Shown: positions 1 through 9,107 of the stretch, in pieces | Numbering within the stretch: position 1 is the first letter of the stretch | Layout: every line of letters starts with the position of its first letter | Made by a program: the position numbers and the translations under genes | Notes under the pieces: generated by a model | Seen by the model: only the letters and a program-made list of their open reading frames with translations | The model's database searches: none | Told to the model about the DNA's origin: nothing | From: an uncultured Clostridia bacterium | GTDB lineage: Bacteria > Bacillota > Clostridia > Oscillospirales > Ruminococcaceae | Direction: 5' to 3' | Assembly: GCA_947627465.1 (NCBI GenBank) | Contig: CANQWD010000010.1 | Location: 29,036-93,035, forward strand | DNA: 64,000 nt

Positions 1-237
1 AAGGACGACCTCGTCTGCATACGTTACGATAACAAGGAGCTGCTCTCGCAAGAGGACGCGGAACGTTACGACGCCGAAGATAAGCGCACCGTTTCGATAT
101 TTTGCGGAATATTGGCGGCATTCTGGCTTATATATGTAGCGGTGTCCGTTTACGTTATGTGTAACGCAGAGCGGTTTCCGCGGCTTATAAAGTGGTTTGT
201 AAAGCCGAGTTACCTTACAAGACCGCCGAGAAGATAA
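1..237 (+). CDS. C-terminal part of a membrane protein, truncated by window start
   Basis: Frame 1 is open from base 1 to TAA at 235-237 (KDDLVCIRYDNKELL...FCGILAAFWLIYVAVSVYVMCN...); one hydrophobic segment. Confidence 0.6.
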   Translation, partial: KDDLVCIRYDNKELLSQEDAERYDAEDKRTVSIFCGILAAFWLIYVAVSVYVMCNAERFPRLIKWFVKPSYLTRPPRR

Positions 238-252
238 AGTGAGGAATTAAAA

Positions 253-702
253 ATGGAAGATCACACGGAGCTTTGGGACGACTATTCGATAGAGTTCTGT
301 AAAAAGTTGGAGTACGGCTGTAACGGCGATTGGAAAAGGCTCGACCCCGACGAACAGGAGATAGCCGCGCTGTGGAAATTGGTTGTCGATACCAACAACG
401 GCGGCTTTGAGCAGTTTTTTACTAATTGGGGCTACGAGTGCTATTGGTACGCTATGCGCGGTATTCAGAGAATGGGTTATACGGAACTTCTCGAACTGCT
501 TCACGGTACTTATATGAATGTGTTTAATAAGTTCCGCGAGGACGCGCGGCTTACTTACTATTCGGATATTTTCGATTACCTCACTGACGAGGACGAGAAT
601 ATCCTTATGGAGACTAACACCGCGTTTTGGGAGCAGCACGGCGAGCGGCTTTGTAAGGATGCGTATGAGTTTTATCACGACAAATTGAAAAAATCTACGT
701 AA
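253..702 (+). CDS. DUF4375 / DMP19-like protein
   Basis: ORF with upstream GAGG; NGGFEQFFTNWG motif typical of DUF4375; paralog of the next CDS. Confidence 0.75.
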   Translation: MEDHTELWDDYSIEFCKKLEYGCNGDWKRLDPDEQEIAALWKLVVDTNNGGFEQFFTNWGYECYWYAMRGIQRMGYTELLELLHGTYMNVFNKFREDARLTYYSDIFDYLTDEDENILMETNTAFWEQHGERLCKDAYEFYHDKLKKST

Positions 703-735
703 CATTTGGCTAAATGCAGCAATGCGGCGGCGCAT

Positions 736-864
736 AAATTTCAAAAAGTGTCAAAATTTTGCGAAGCGAAATTTTGACCGGTCTTGAGTTTGAAGCGCAA
801 CGGAGGGAGCGAAGCGACCGCAGTGAGCATTAAAACTCAAGATTTTGAAATTATTTAAATAAGG
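736..864. repeat. Dispersed hairpin element, family A copy 1
   Basis: 129 bp, nearly identical to 12366-12495; nested inverted repeats; ends TTTAAATAAGG at the SD of the next CDS. Confidence 0.8.
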
Positions 865-871
865 AGATAAA

Positions 872-1312
872 ATGGAAGAATACAGTGAGATTTGGGACGA
901 ATTTGCCATTGAGTATAACGACAAACTTGAAAGTGAATGCAATGGTGATTGGGAAAAGCTCAATGAGACGGAAAAGGAAATAGCGGCGCTTTGGAAGCTG
1001 ACAGCGGACGTGTTCAACGAAGGCTTGCTGGAGTTTTTCGTAAATTGGGGTTACGATTGTTATACTTACGCTATGCGCGGGATAAAGCGCGTGGGCTGTG
1101 ATGAATTGTACAAGCTGCTCGATAATGCGTACAAGAAAGTATTGGACAAGTTTAAAAACGATAAGCGGATAAAGTCTTATGAAGATATTTTGCAGTATCT
1201 TTCCGAGAGCGACAATGAGATACTCGAGGATGTTTTCGATAAGTTTGACGAGAAATACGGCGAGGAACTTTGCGAAGCAGCGTATAAATTCTACAGCGGC
1301 AAGGCTGAGTGA
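872..1312 (+). CDS. DUF4375 / DMP19-like protein, second tandem paralog
   Basis: Alignable by eye to 253-702 (NEGLLEFFVNWGYDCYTYAMRGI); AAGGAG RBS. Confidence 0.75.
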   Translation: MEEYSEIWDEFAIEYNDKLESECNGDWEKLNETEKEIAALWKLTADVFNEGLLEFFVNWGYDCYTYAMRGIKRVGCDELYKLLDNAYKKVLDKFKNDKRIKSYEDILQYLSESDNEILEDVFDKFDEKYGEELCEAAYKFYSGKAE

Positions 1313-1328
1313 CAAAAGGCGGGTTAAT

Positions 1329-2180
1329 ATGGAGCTTTGGTTTACGGAAAATCACACGGAAAGCGTGCGGTTCTCGATAAAGATAGAGCGGCACTTGGTG
1401 TCGGAGCAAAGCGAGTTTCAGAAGATAGATATTATGGAAAGTTCGGAATTGGGGCGCATTCTTGTGCTGGACGGCTTTCTTATGCTCACCGAAAAGGACG
1501 AGTATATTTATCACGAGATGATAACTCACGTGCCGATGTCGGTAAATCCCGAGATAAAGCGCGTTTTGGTTATCGGCGGCGGCGACGGCGGCGCTGTTCG
1601 CGAACTTTGCCGTTTTAAGAGCGTGGAGCACATCGACCTTGTGGAGATTGACAGGCGCGTTGTGGAATTGTGCCGAGAGTATCTGCCGTTTACCGCGTGT
1701 TCTCTTGACGATCCGCGCGTGCATATTCACTATGAGGACGGCTTAAAATTCGTTCGCCGAGCGGAAAACGAATACGATCTTATAATCGTTGACAGTACAG
1801 ACCCGTTCGGTCCCGGCGAGGGATTGTTTACAAAAGAATTTTACGGAAATTGTTACAAGGCGCTGAACGACACGGGAATACTTGTGAATCAGCACGAGAG
1901 CACGTTCTACGACGAGTACGCTCGGGCGATGAAACGCGCTCACGAGCGTATCAAGAGCTTTTTCCCGACGGCGCTTGTGTATCAGGCGCATATCCCGACT
2001 TATCCGAGTGGGCAATGGCTTTTCGGGTTTGCCTCGAAGAAGTTCCACCCCGTGAAAGATCAAAACGCGGATTGGTGGGTCTCTCAAGGATTAAAGACCA
2101 AGTATTACAACAGATTTGTGCACAGCGGCTGTTTCGCGTTGCCGAACAACGTGCGGGACGTTCTCGCGGGGAGAGTGTGA
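1329..2180 (+). CDS. speE: Spermidine synthase (polyamine aminopropyltransferase)
   Basis: MELWFTENHTESVRFSIK...VLVIGGGDGGAVRELCRF...VDSTDPFGPGEGLF; ATG at 1329 preferred over track start 1179. Confidence 0.93.
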   Translation: MELWFTENHTESVRFSIKIERHLVSEQSEFQKIDIMESSELGRILVLDGFLMLTEKDEYIYHEMITHVPMSVNPEIKRVLVIGGGDGGAVRELCRFKSVEHIDLVEIDRRVVELCREYLPFTACSLDDPRVHIHYEDGLKFVRRAENEYDLIIVDSTDPFGPGEGLFTKEFYGNCYKALNDTGILVNQHESTFYDEYARAMKRAHERIKSFFPTALVYQAHIPTYPSGQWLFGFASKKFHPVKDQNADWWVSQGLKTKYYNRFVHSGCFALPNNVRDVLAGRV

Positions 2181-2195
2181 ATTTAAGGAGGTAAC

Positions 2196-2528
2196 ATGGA
2201 TAATAAAGAACTTGACGAACAGGAAGAACGAAAAATGCAGATCAAATCCGTTAAGATGACGGGAATCGTGGTTATGTCGGCAATGGTGCTGCTTGCGGTG
2301 AGCTTTGTTATACTCGGAGTTACGGTATCCGCGCAGTATCCGCAGAGACTTGCTTTTCTTATCGCGGCGGCGGGGGCGGGATTGCTCACGGCTGTGGCAA
2401 CGGGGCTTACGCTTTTGCGCGTGGATAAACTTAAAAGCCGCAGATCGCTGATGATCGGCGGCGGCTGTATGCTGTTGGGGCTTGCCGTTATGCTGACGTT
2501 GGCGCTTATCGGGTTGTTGAGCAATTGA
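2196..2528 (+). CDS. Small membrane protein, unknown
   Basis: AAGGAGG RBS; several hydrophobic segments. Confidence 0.7.
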   Translation: MDNKELDEQEERKMQIKSVKMTGIVVMSAMVLLAVSFVILGVTVSAQYPQRLAFLIAAAGAGLLTAVATGLTLLRVDKLKSRRSLMIGGGCMLLGLAVMLTLALIGLLSN

Positions 2529-2571
2529 CAATTGACAGTTATTGTTTGTAATTGAATGACTGCCGCACCGA
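2524..2571. repeat. Dispersed CAATTGACA-type repeat, family B
   Basis: gcaattgacaattgacagttattgtttgtaattgaatgactgccgc, similar to 3287-3346. Confidence 0.6.
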
Positions 2572-2638
2572 GAGAGCGTTTTCGCAAGTCTAAAATCGCA
2601 GTTTACACGAAATAAAATTTTTACGAGGAGAAATTATT

Positions 2639-3286
2639 ATGAATGGAAAAGTTGTGCCGGGGGTTATAGTTATGGCGGCAATTTCGCTGTTTCTTATTAT
2701 CTCCGGAGCGGTATCGCTGTTGAAGAACGGCTCCGCTTCTCCCGAAAGCGCGGGCAAGGGCGATGTTTGCGAGTTTTCATCTGTTTATGCTGTTGAGGCT
2801 CTGGAGATCAAACATTCCGTAAACCTCATTCCTACGGGCAAAGACCATTATTATCTTATGATAGCGTCCGACAACAGTGTAGCTCCTTTTCTTGTGAGAG
2901 CAAAGCCCTCTTTCATAGAAAAGAACTTCGTGGGCGGCATAGCGATGCTCGGTTCGCAGAAAATCAAGGGCAAGGTAACGCGGCTGAATTATAAAGCGGC
3001 TTCGGAAGTAAGCTCGATAAATTCAAAGCTGCTTGCCGAAAGCTTGATATCATCGGGCGAAGAACTGGACAAGTACTATTACATAGATATGCGCTATAAG
3101 GAGTTCGGCGGACTGCGAATTCTTTGCGGCATAGGATTTGCGGCGCTGGTTGCCGTCGGCTTTATCGGCGGCAGAAGCGGCACGCTCGGCAAGGGTGGCA
3201 ACAAACTTTTGGGCGGTGTTTTCTTGATTTTGACGCTCGGTTTGTTGGTGCTTATGCTCTATACGTTAAGTATGAGCGGAATTTGA
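2639..3286 (+). CDS. Membrane protein, unknown
   Basis: RBS gaggag; N-terminal and C-terminal hydrophobic segments. Confidence 0.7.
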   Translation: MNGKVVPGVIVMAAISLFLIISGAVSLLKNGSASPESAGKGDVCEFSSVYAVEALEIKHSVNLIPTGKDHYYLMIASDNSVAPFLVRAKPSFIEKNFVGGIAMLGSQKIKGKVTRLNYKAASEVSSINSKLLAESLISSGEELDKYYYIDMRYKEFGGLRILCGIGFAALVAVGFIGGRSGTLGKGGNKLLGGVFLILTLGLLVLMLYTLSMSGI

Positions 3287-3346
3287 GCAATTGACAATGT
3301 ACAGTTGACAGTTATTATTTGAAATTGAAACGCTGCCGCTTTGCGC
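3287..3346. repeat. Dispersed CAATTGACA-type repeat, family B
   Basis: gagcaattgacaatgtacagttgacagttattatttgaaattgaaacgctgccgc. Confidence 0.6.
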
Positions 3347-3395
3347 GGCAATAACCGTCAAGTTTTGTATAATTTTGAATTAAGGAGAAAGAACT

Positions 3396-4601
3396 ATGGC
3401 ACACAGAGCAATGATTATAGGAGCGGGCGGCGTTGCGAGCGTAGCGGTCGCGAAATGCTGTCAAAACAGCGAGGTATTTGGAGAAATTATGATAGCCAGC
3501 CGTACTAAAGCAAAGTGCGACGCGCTTAAAGAGCGTTTTCAGCCGACAACCAAGACCGTTATCTCAACGGCGGCGGTGAACGCCGACAATGTTCCCGAGC
3601 TTGTGGCTCTCATTAAGGAGTACAAGCCCGAGATAGTTATGAATATAGCGCTTCCGTATCAGGATTTGCATATTATGGACGCTTGCCTTGAATGTAAAGT
3701 GGACTACCTTGACACGGCAAATTACGAGCCGGAGGACACGGCGAAGTTTGAGTATTCGTGGCAGTGGGCGTACCGTGAGCGCTTTGAGAAAGCGGGTATC
3801 ACGGCGGTTTTGGGCTGCGGCTTCGACCCGGGAGTTACGGGAGTGTTCTCGGCTTACGCTCAGAAGCACGAGTTCGACGAGATAAACTATATTGATATTC
3901 TCGACTGCAACGGCGGCGACCACGGCTATCCGTTCGCTACCAACTTCAATCCCGAAATAAATATCCGCGAGGTATCGGCTAAAGGCTCCTACATTGAGGA
4001 CGGCAAGTGGGTCGAAACAGAGCCTATGGAGATAAAGCGCGTCTACAACTTTAAGGGCGTTGGCAAAAAGGATATGTATCTGCTCCACCACGAGGAGTTG
4101 GAGAGCCTTGCGCTCAACATCAAGGGAATTAAGCGCATACGCTTCTTTATGACATTCGGACAGAGTTACCTAACTCATTTAAAGTGCTTAGAGGACGTCG
4201 GAATGACCTCTATCGAGCCGATTATGTTCGAGGGCAAAGAGATAGTGCCGCTTCAGTTTCTTAAAGCCGTGCTTCCCGACCCCGCATCGCTCGGTCCGAG
4301 AACCAAGGGCAAGACAAATATCGGCTGCATATTCCAAGGCAAAAAGGACGGCAAACCCAAAAACTACTACCTCTACAACATCTGCGACCACCAAGAGTGC
4401 TACAAGGAAGTCGGCTCTCAGGCGATTTCCTACACAACGGGAGTTCCCGCGATGATAGGCGCGGCTATGGTGCTCACAGGCAAGTGGAAAAAGCCGGGCG
4501 TGTTCAACGTTGAGGAGTTCGATCCCGATCACTTTATGGAGAACCTCAACAAGTGGGGCTTGCCGTGGGAGGAAAACCGAGACCCCGTTTTGGTGGACTA
4601 A
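3396..4601 (+). CDS. Saccharopine dehydrogenase family protein, probable carboxynorspermidine dehydrogenase
   Basis: MAHRAMIIGAGGVASVAVAKCCQN Rossmann start; located between speE and an nspC-like gene. Confidence 0.87.
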   Translation: MAHRAMIIGAGGVASVAVAKCCQNSEVFGEIMIASRTKAKCDALKERFQPTTKTVISTAAVNADNVPELVALIKEYKPEIVMNIALPYQDLHIMDACLECKVDYLDTANYEPEDTAKFEYSWQWAYRERFEKAGITAVLGCGFDPGVTGVFSAYAQKHEFDEINYIDILDCNGGDHGYPFATNFNPEINIREVSAKGSYIEDGKWVETEPMEIKRVYNFKGVGKKDMYLLHHEELESLALNIKGIKRIRFFMTFGQSYLTHLKCLEDVGMTSIEPIMFEGKEIVPLQFLKAVLPDPASLGPRTKGKTNIGCIFQGKKDGKPKNYYLYNICDHQECYKEVGSQAISYTTGVPAMIGAAMVLTGKWKKPGVFNVEEFDPDHFMENLNKWGLPWEENRDPVLVD

Positions 4602-4621
4602 ATGTTTAGGAGAAATATATT

Positions 4622-5038
4622 ATGCCAATATCCAAAATAAAAGCCGTTTTTTCAAGCGATATTCAAGAGGTGTGGAACGTTGTCACTTGCCCTCAAAACT
4701 ACGCGGCTTGGCGCAGTGATTTAAGCAAAACCGAGATATTGGACGACAACCGCTTTGTTGAATACACCAAAGACGGCTACGCGACAACATTCACGATAAC
4801 GCTGACCGAGCCGTTAAAACGTTGGGAATTTGATATGGAAAACGGCAATATGCGCGGTCACTGGATGGGCGTTTTCAGTCAAAACGGTAATGAGACCGAA
4901 GTGGAATTTACGGAAGACGTAACGGCAAAAAAGCTGTTTATGAAGCCGTTTGTAAAGTCGTATTTGAAGAAACAACAGACGGCGTTTGTTACGGATATGA
5001 AAAAGGCATTGTCGGACGGTTTTTCATTTGGAGGATAA
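4622..5038 (+). CDS. SRPBCC (START-like) family protein
   Basis: MPISKIKAVFSSDIQEVWNVVTCPQNYAAWRSDL pattern typical of polyketide cyclase/SRPBCC proteins. Confidence 0.7.
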   Translation: MPISKIKAVFSSDIQEVWNVVTCPQNYAAWRSDLSKTEILDDNRFVEYTKDGYATTFTITLTEPLKRWEFDMENGNMRGHWMGVFSQNGNETEVEFTEDVTAKKLFMKPFVKSYLKKQQTAFVTDMKKALSDGFSFGG

Positions 5039-5039
5039 A

Positions 5040-5432
5040 ATGACGGAACGGGAATTTAAATCAAAGGCGACCGAGCTTGTAAAAGTTATCATAAATAATA
5101 TTGCGGATAAAAAATATGCCGAGCTTGCGGCTGCTGCTCAAATACATTCTTCTTGGGTGGAAGCGGGGCAAACGCAGGAGCAGGCGTTTTCAGAGTTTGG
5201 AAAATGGCTTGACGAACAGCTTGCTATGTGGGCGGAGGATGAGGAAAAGGAGTTCGTTATCGACCGTTTTGACGAAGCCTGTCTGGGAGATATTGAATTG
5301 GAGGAGGATAACACTTCTTTTACCACTTATAACCCCACAAACTCCGGAGAGGAGCTTGATCTTTGGTTTGAAATAGCTTTTAAAGTTGAAGAAAACGGAG
5401 AAATAACGGCAGCGCTTAATGTGAATTTTTAA
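5040..5432 (+). CDS. Hypothetical acidic protein
   Basis: ATG at 5040 overlaps stop of the previous gene; GGAGG RBS. Confidence 0.65.
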   Translation: MTEREFKSKATELVKVIINNIADKKYAELAAAAQIHSSWVEAGQTQEQAFSEFGKWLDEQLAMWAEDEEKEFVIDRFDEACLGDIELEEDNTSFTTYNPTNSGEELDLWFEIAFKVEENGEITAALNVNF

Positions 5433-5461
5433 AATTCGCGCGGCGGTAAGGAGAGCTTTCA

Positions 5462-5854
5462 ATGAAACATAAGGTAAAAGTGACCGTGATAGACAAAAAG
5501 CTGTACCCCGAATTACAAGCGCAGTATTGCGCCGACCCCAATTCGGGAGAATGTCCTTGCTATAACGTCGGCGACGAGTTTATCTTTGAGAGAGACGACT
5601 TAAACGACCATTTCTGGCACGGCGGCTTAAATACGCTTGTAAAAACAAACGCCGACCCCGATACCGTTGCGGGCGGTCCGAAAATGCCGCATTGCTCCGA
5701 GATGTGGGACGCCGTTTCAAGATATATCTATACGGGTTTGCAGGGCGGCTCGATAATGCGCGGCTGGATGAAAGACGAAAACGTGATGATAGCGTGCTGC
5801 TCCGACGGCACGCGCCCCGTAGTTTTCAAAATAGAGCGGATAGATTACGAATGA
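5462..5854 (+). CDS. TIGR04076-like family protein
   Basis: MKHKVKVTVIDKKLYPELQAQYC...CPCYNVGDEF...HCSEMWDAVSRYIYTGLQGGS; aaggagag RBS. Confidence 0.75.
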   Translation: MKHKVKVTVIDKKLYPELQAQYCADPNSGECPCYNVGDEFIFERDDLNDHFWHGGLNTLVKTNADPDTVAGGPKMPHCSEMWDAVSRYIYTGLQGGSIMRGWMKDENVMIACCSDGTRPVVFKIERIDYE

Positions 5855-5879
5855 GAATTTTTCGCAAAGGAGTCACAAA

Positions 5880-6830
5880 ATGTTTTTAGCTGTAATTCTG
5901 CTTTTAGTGGGCTTTGTCCTGCTCGTCAAGGGCGCGGACATCTTTGTTGACGGAAGTTCGGGAATAGCCCGAAAGCTCAAAATACCGTCTATAGTCATCG
6001 GGCTTACGATAGTTGCAATGGGAACTTCCGCTCCCGAGGCGGCGGTAAGCATAATTGCGGGCGTTCGCGGCTCTAACGATATAGCGGTGGGCAACGTAAT
6101 TGGCTCGAATATGTTCAACCTCTTGGGAGTGCTGGGCATTGCGGCGCTTATAAAGCCCGTCCGCGTGGACGGCGAGATCGTAAAGAAACAGTTTCCGTTT
6201 ATGCTGGTCGCAACGGCGGTATTGGCTTTTTCGGCGTTCGACGTGAAATTCGGAAACGGCGAGGCTAACGTGATTTCTCGAAACGAAGCGGTTATTATGA
6301 TAATTTTGCTTGGTATCTTTCTTTATTCGATAGTCACTTTTGCATTAAACAACCGTCAGCCCGAACCCGAGAACGCAAAGCCCGTCAGTCTTCCGAAGAG
6401 CATAATATTCACGATATTGGGACTTGTCGGGATAGTCATAGGCGGCGAGTTGGTGGTAAACAACGCGAAAACCATAGCTATCGGCTTAGGAATGAGCGAG
6501 ACCTTAGCGGGGCTTACGATAGTCGCCGTGGGAACATCTCTTCCAGAACTTGTAACGAGCATTGTCGCCGCGAGAAAGGGAGAGAGCGACATCGCGGTCG
6601 GTAACGTCGTCGGCTCTAATGTGTTTAATATCCTGTTCGTGCTGGCGGCTTCCGCGGCTATCACGCCTATGAATATAAATGCGCAGGGGCTTACCGACTT
6701 GCTCATTCTTTTGTGCGTTTCGATACTCGGCTATATCTTCTGCTTTACAAACAAGACGGTAAGCCGCGTTGAGGGCGGAATTCTGGTCGCGCTTTACGGC
6801 GGGTATATGGCGTATGCGATAATACGCTAA
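5880..6830 (+). CDS. Calcium/sodium antiporter, CaCA family (YrbG-like)
   Basis: Two inverted-topology repeats GLTIVAMGTSAPEAAVS / GLTIVAVGTSLPELVTS, each followed by NVIGSNMFN / NVVGSNVFN. Confidence 0.92.
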   Translation: MFLAVILLLVGFVLLVKGADIFVDGSSGIARKLKIPSIVIGLTIVAMGTSAPEAAVSIIAGVRGSNDIAVGNVIGSNMFNLLGVLGIAALIKPVRVDGEIVKKQFPFMLVATAVLAFSAFDVKFGNGEANVISRNEAVIMIILLGIFLYSIVTFALNNRQPEPENAKPVSLPKSIIFTILGLVGIVIGGELVVNNAKTIAIGLGMSETLAGLTIVAVGTSLPELVTSIVAARKGESDIAVGNVVGSNVFNILFVLAASAAITPMNINAQGLTDLLILLCVSILGYIFCFTNKTVSRVEGGILVALYGGYMAYAIIR

Positions 6831-6875
6831 ATAATTGACAGTTGACAATGTACAGTTGACAATTTCGGTTGCGCT
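6830..6875. repeat. Dispersed CAATTGACA-type repeat, family B
   Basis: aaataattgacagttgacaatgtacagttgacaatttcgg. Confidence 0.6.
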
Positions 6876-6929
6876 TCGCGCGATTTGGATTGTCCGCAAG
6901 TCGGATAATAAACTTTTAAGGAGAATTAG

Positions 6930-7289
6930 ATGAGCGTTGATTTGGATTTTTGGAGATATAAAGAGGGCGCGGCGCACGACAACGATAAGGTTTACAGTTC
7001 GGCTTGCTGCGACGGTGAAACGGTCGAGGGCTTGGAAGATCTTCCGATAAAGGATATATTGAAAAAGGTAACGACCGTCTTTTCGGATTGGGAAGCTGTA
7101 AGCGAGAATATTTACGAAAAAGGCGACGCGTCCTTTGAGATCTCTGTTACTTCACAGACCGTGCGGTTCGACTGCTACGGCGTTTCCGAAGATAATATGA
7201 ATCGGCTTATCGACATAATGGCGGAGTTCGGCTGTCCGCTTTACGACCCGCAAATTTCAACAAGATTTGATTCGTGGACAGACAGGTGA
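6930..7289 (+). CDS. Hypothetical protein
   Basis: AAGGAG RBS; MSVDLDFWRYKEGAAHDNDKVYSSACCDG. Confidence 0.7.
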   Translation: MSVDLDFWRYKEGAAHDNDKVYSSACCDGETVEGLEDLPIKDILKKVTTVFSDWEAVSENIYEKGDASFEISVTSQTVRFDCYGVSEDNMNRLIDIMAEFGCPLYDPQISTRFDSWTDR

Positions 7290-7297
7290 ACACCGCA

Positions 7298-8428
7298 ATG
7301 GATTGGATAAATAAAGTAAAGACCCCGTGCTACGTCATTGACGAACGCAAGCTGCGGGAAAATCTGGAAATACTCGCGGACGTGAAAAAGCGTTCGGGGT
7401 GTAAAATTCTTTTGGCGCAGAAAGCGTATTCCGCGTTCGCGACCTATCCGCTGATAGCGGAGTATCTCGACGGCTGTACGGCAAGCGGTCTTTACGAAGC
7501 GCGGCTCGGTTATGAGGAAATGGCAAAGCCTTTCGGACGTGAGAACCACATTTTTTCCCCCGCTTACCGTGATGAAGAGTTTGACGAAATTGCAAAAATC
7601 TGTAATCATATAGTGTTCAACAATGTAAAGCAGTACGAAAAGTTCAAGGACAGAGCGGCGGAGTGCTCGTGCGGCATACGGATAAATCCCGAGTACTCCA
7701 CGCAGGATCACTCTATTTACGACCCGTGTTCGCCGTATTCGCGCTTGGGAACTACGCTTGAAAATCTCTCGGAATTGCCCGAGGGAGTGAAAGGACTGCA
7801 TTTCCATACGCTGTGTGAACAGAACGCGGACGCGCTGTGTGAAACAATGGTGGCTGTTACGGAGAAATTCGGAAAGTTTTTGGGACGAATAGAGTGGTTG
7901 AATATGGGCGGCGGACACCATATCACGCGTTCGGATTATGATGTGGATCTGTTGATTGAGGAAATACAATTCGAGAGAAATCAGTACGGTTTTGATGTGT
8001 ATCTTGAGCCGGGGGAGGCGATCGCGCTGAACGCGGGCTATCTTGTCACGACCGTGCTCGATACGTTCCGAAACGGTATGGACATCGCGATTACGGACGC
8101 TTCCGCGGCCTGTCACATGCCCGACGTTCTCGAAATGCCGTACCGCCCGAATATTCAAGGCGCGGGACATCCGAACGAAAAAGCGTTCACTTATCGGCTC
8201 GGCGGCAACACCTGTCTCGCGGGTGATATCATCGGCGACTACTCGTTCGACAACGCGCTTGCCGAGGGCGACAGGCTTGTTTTCGAGGATATGGCTATCT
8301 ACTCAATGTGTAAAAACAACACGTTCAACGGCGTTGCCTTGCCGAGCATTTATTTACTTCGCGAAAGCGGCGAGTTTGCGCTTTTGAAAAAATTCGGTTA
8401 CGAGGACTTTAAAACAAGGCTTAGTTAG
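7298..8428 (+). CDS. nspC: Carboxynorspermidine decarboxylase
   Basis: KTPCYVIDERKLRENLEIL...LAQKAYSAF...GLHFHTLCEQ...LNMGGGHHITR...YLEPGEAIAL; fold-III PLP decarboxylase motifs. Confidence 0.92.
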   Translation: MDWINKVKTPCYVIDERKLRENLEILADVKKRSGCKILLAQKAYSAFATYPLIAEYLDGCTASGLYEARLGYEEMAKPFGRENHIFSPAYRDEEFDEIAKICNHIVFNNVKQYEKFKDRAAECSCGIRINPEYSTQDHSIYDPCSPYSRLGTTLENLSELPEGVKGLHFHTLCEQNADALCETMVAVTEKFGKFLGRIEWLNMGGGHHITRSDYDVDLLIEEIQFERNQYGFDVYLEPGEAIALNAGYLVTTVLDTFRNGMDIAITDASAACHMPDVLEMPYRPNIQGAGHPNEKAFTYRLGGNTCLAGDIIGDYSFDNALAEGDRLVFEDMAIYSMCKNNTFNGVALPSIYLLRESGEFALLKKFGYEDFKTRLS

Positions 8429-8440
8429 GGGGCGTTTAAA

Positions 8441-9088
8441 GTGGCTGTTCTGCATAATCTCAATGCGTTTGACGCGCTGAAGATATTTTATCAGGGGGAA
8501 ACGGACGGTTTTCCCGAGGAGGATTTCGCGGCTAATTTGCGGTCGCGCGTTATCGTTTTGCCTACCGTTCTGCACCGATTTCTGCGAGAATACGGCTATA
8601 TGAGTGTGAACAGGTTGTCCGACGCGCCGCGCTTCATTCACCCGAACATTATGACGAAGCGCATCTTCCGTTACGGAGATAATCAAGAACTTCCGCTGCT
8701 AATCGTGGGGCGCGTGGGCGAGTTTGAGATCACCGTTAAGGACGAGCATTCCGACGACCCGCGTGTGTTTCTTATGAAGATAACCCCTAATCAGGCGCAG
8801 CTGCTGCCCTCCGACGACACGCTCACCGAATTGTTTAAAGTAATGCTGGTGGGGCTTATGATGAAGAACGACGGCGCGGTCGTTGCCGACGACCCGCAGC
8901 TTGCCGTGCGGCTTCTTCGTGAAAACGGCTTCGATATCGAAAAGATTGAGAACGACCCCGGTCTTCACCGCGAATATTCGCTTTGTTTCTCCGAGGAAAC
9001 GCGCACCTTTATGGCGGCGGAGTTTACCGAGGGAGAGCTAGCGCGGTTCTTTTTCTTGAGTTCGGAGAAGTTTGTAAACGGTTTATAA
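8441..9088 (+). CDS. Uncharacterised protein, related to N-terminal domain of the next CDS
   Basis: GTG start; MAVLHNLNAFDALKIFYQGETDGFPEEDF aligns with MAVLYNIEPLKAMELYYDGEQNGVWNGDF at 9108. Confidence 0.65.
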   Translation: MAVLHNLNAFDALKIFYQGETDGFPEEDFAANLRSRVIVLPTVLHRFLREYGYMSVNRLSDAPRFIHPNIMTKRIFRYGDNQELPLLIVGRVGEFEITVKDEHSDDPRVFLMKITPNQAQLLPSDDTLTELFKVMLVGLMMKNDGAVVADDPQLAVRLLRENGFDIEKIENDPGLHREYSLCFSEETRTFMAAEFTEGELARFFFLSSEKFVNGL

Positions 9089-9107
9089 CAGCGGATAGGA
9101 GTGCAAA

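Noticed and set aside
1179-1328. Upstream extension of the speE ORF in the track
   Set aside because: Overlaps the preceding DUF4375 gene out of frame; SpeE homology starts at MELWFTENH (1329)
7241-8170. 309-aa minus-strand ORF opposite nspC
   Set aside because: Antisense of a well-supported decarboxylase gene
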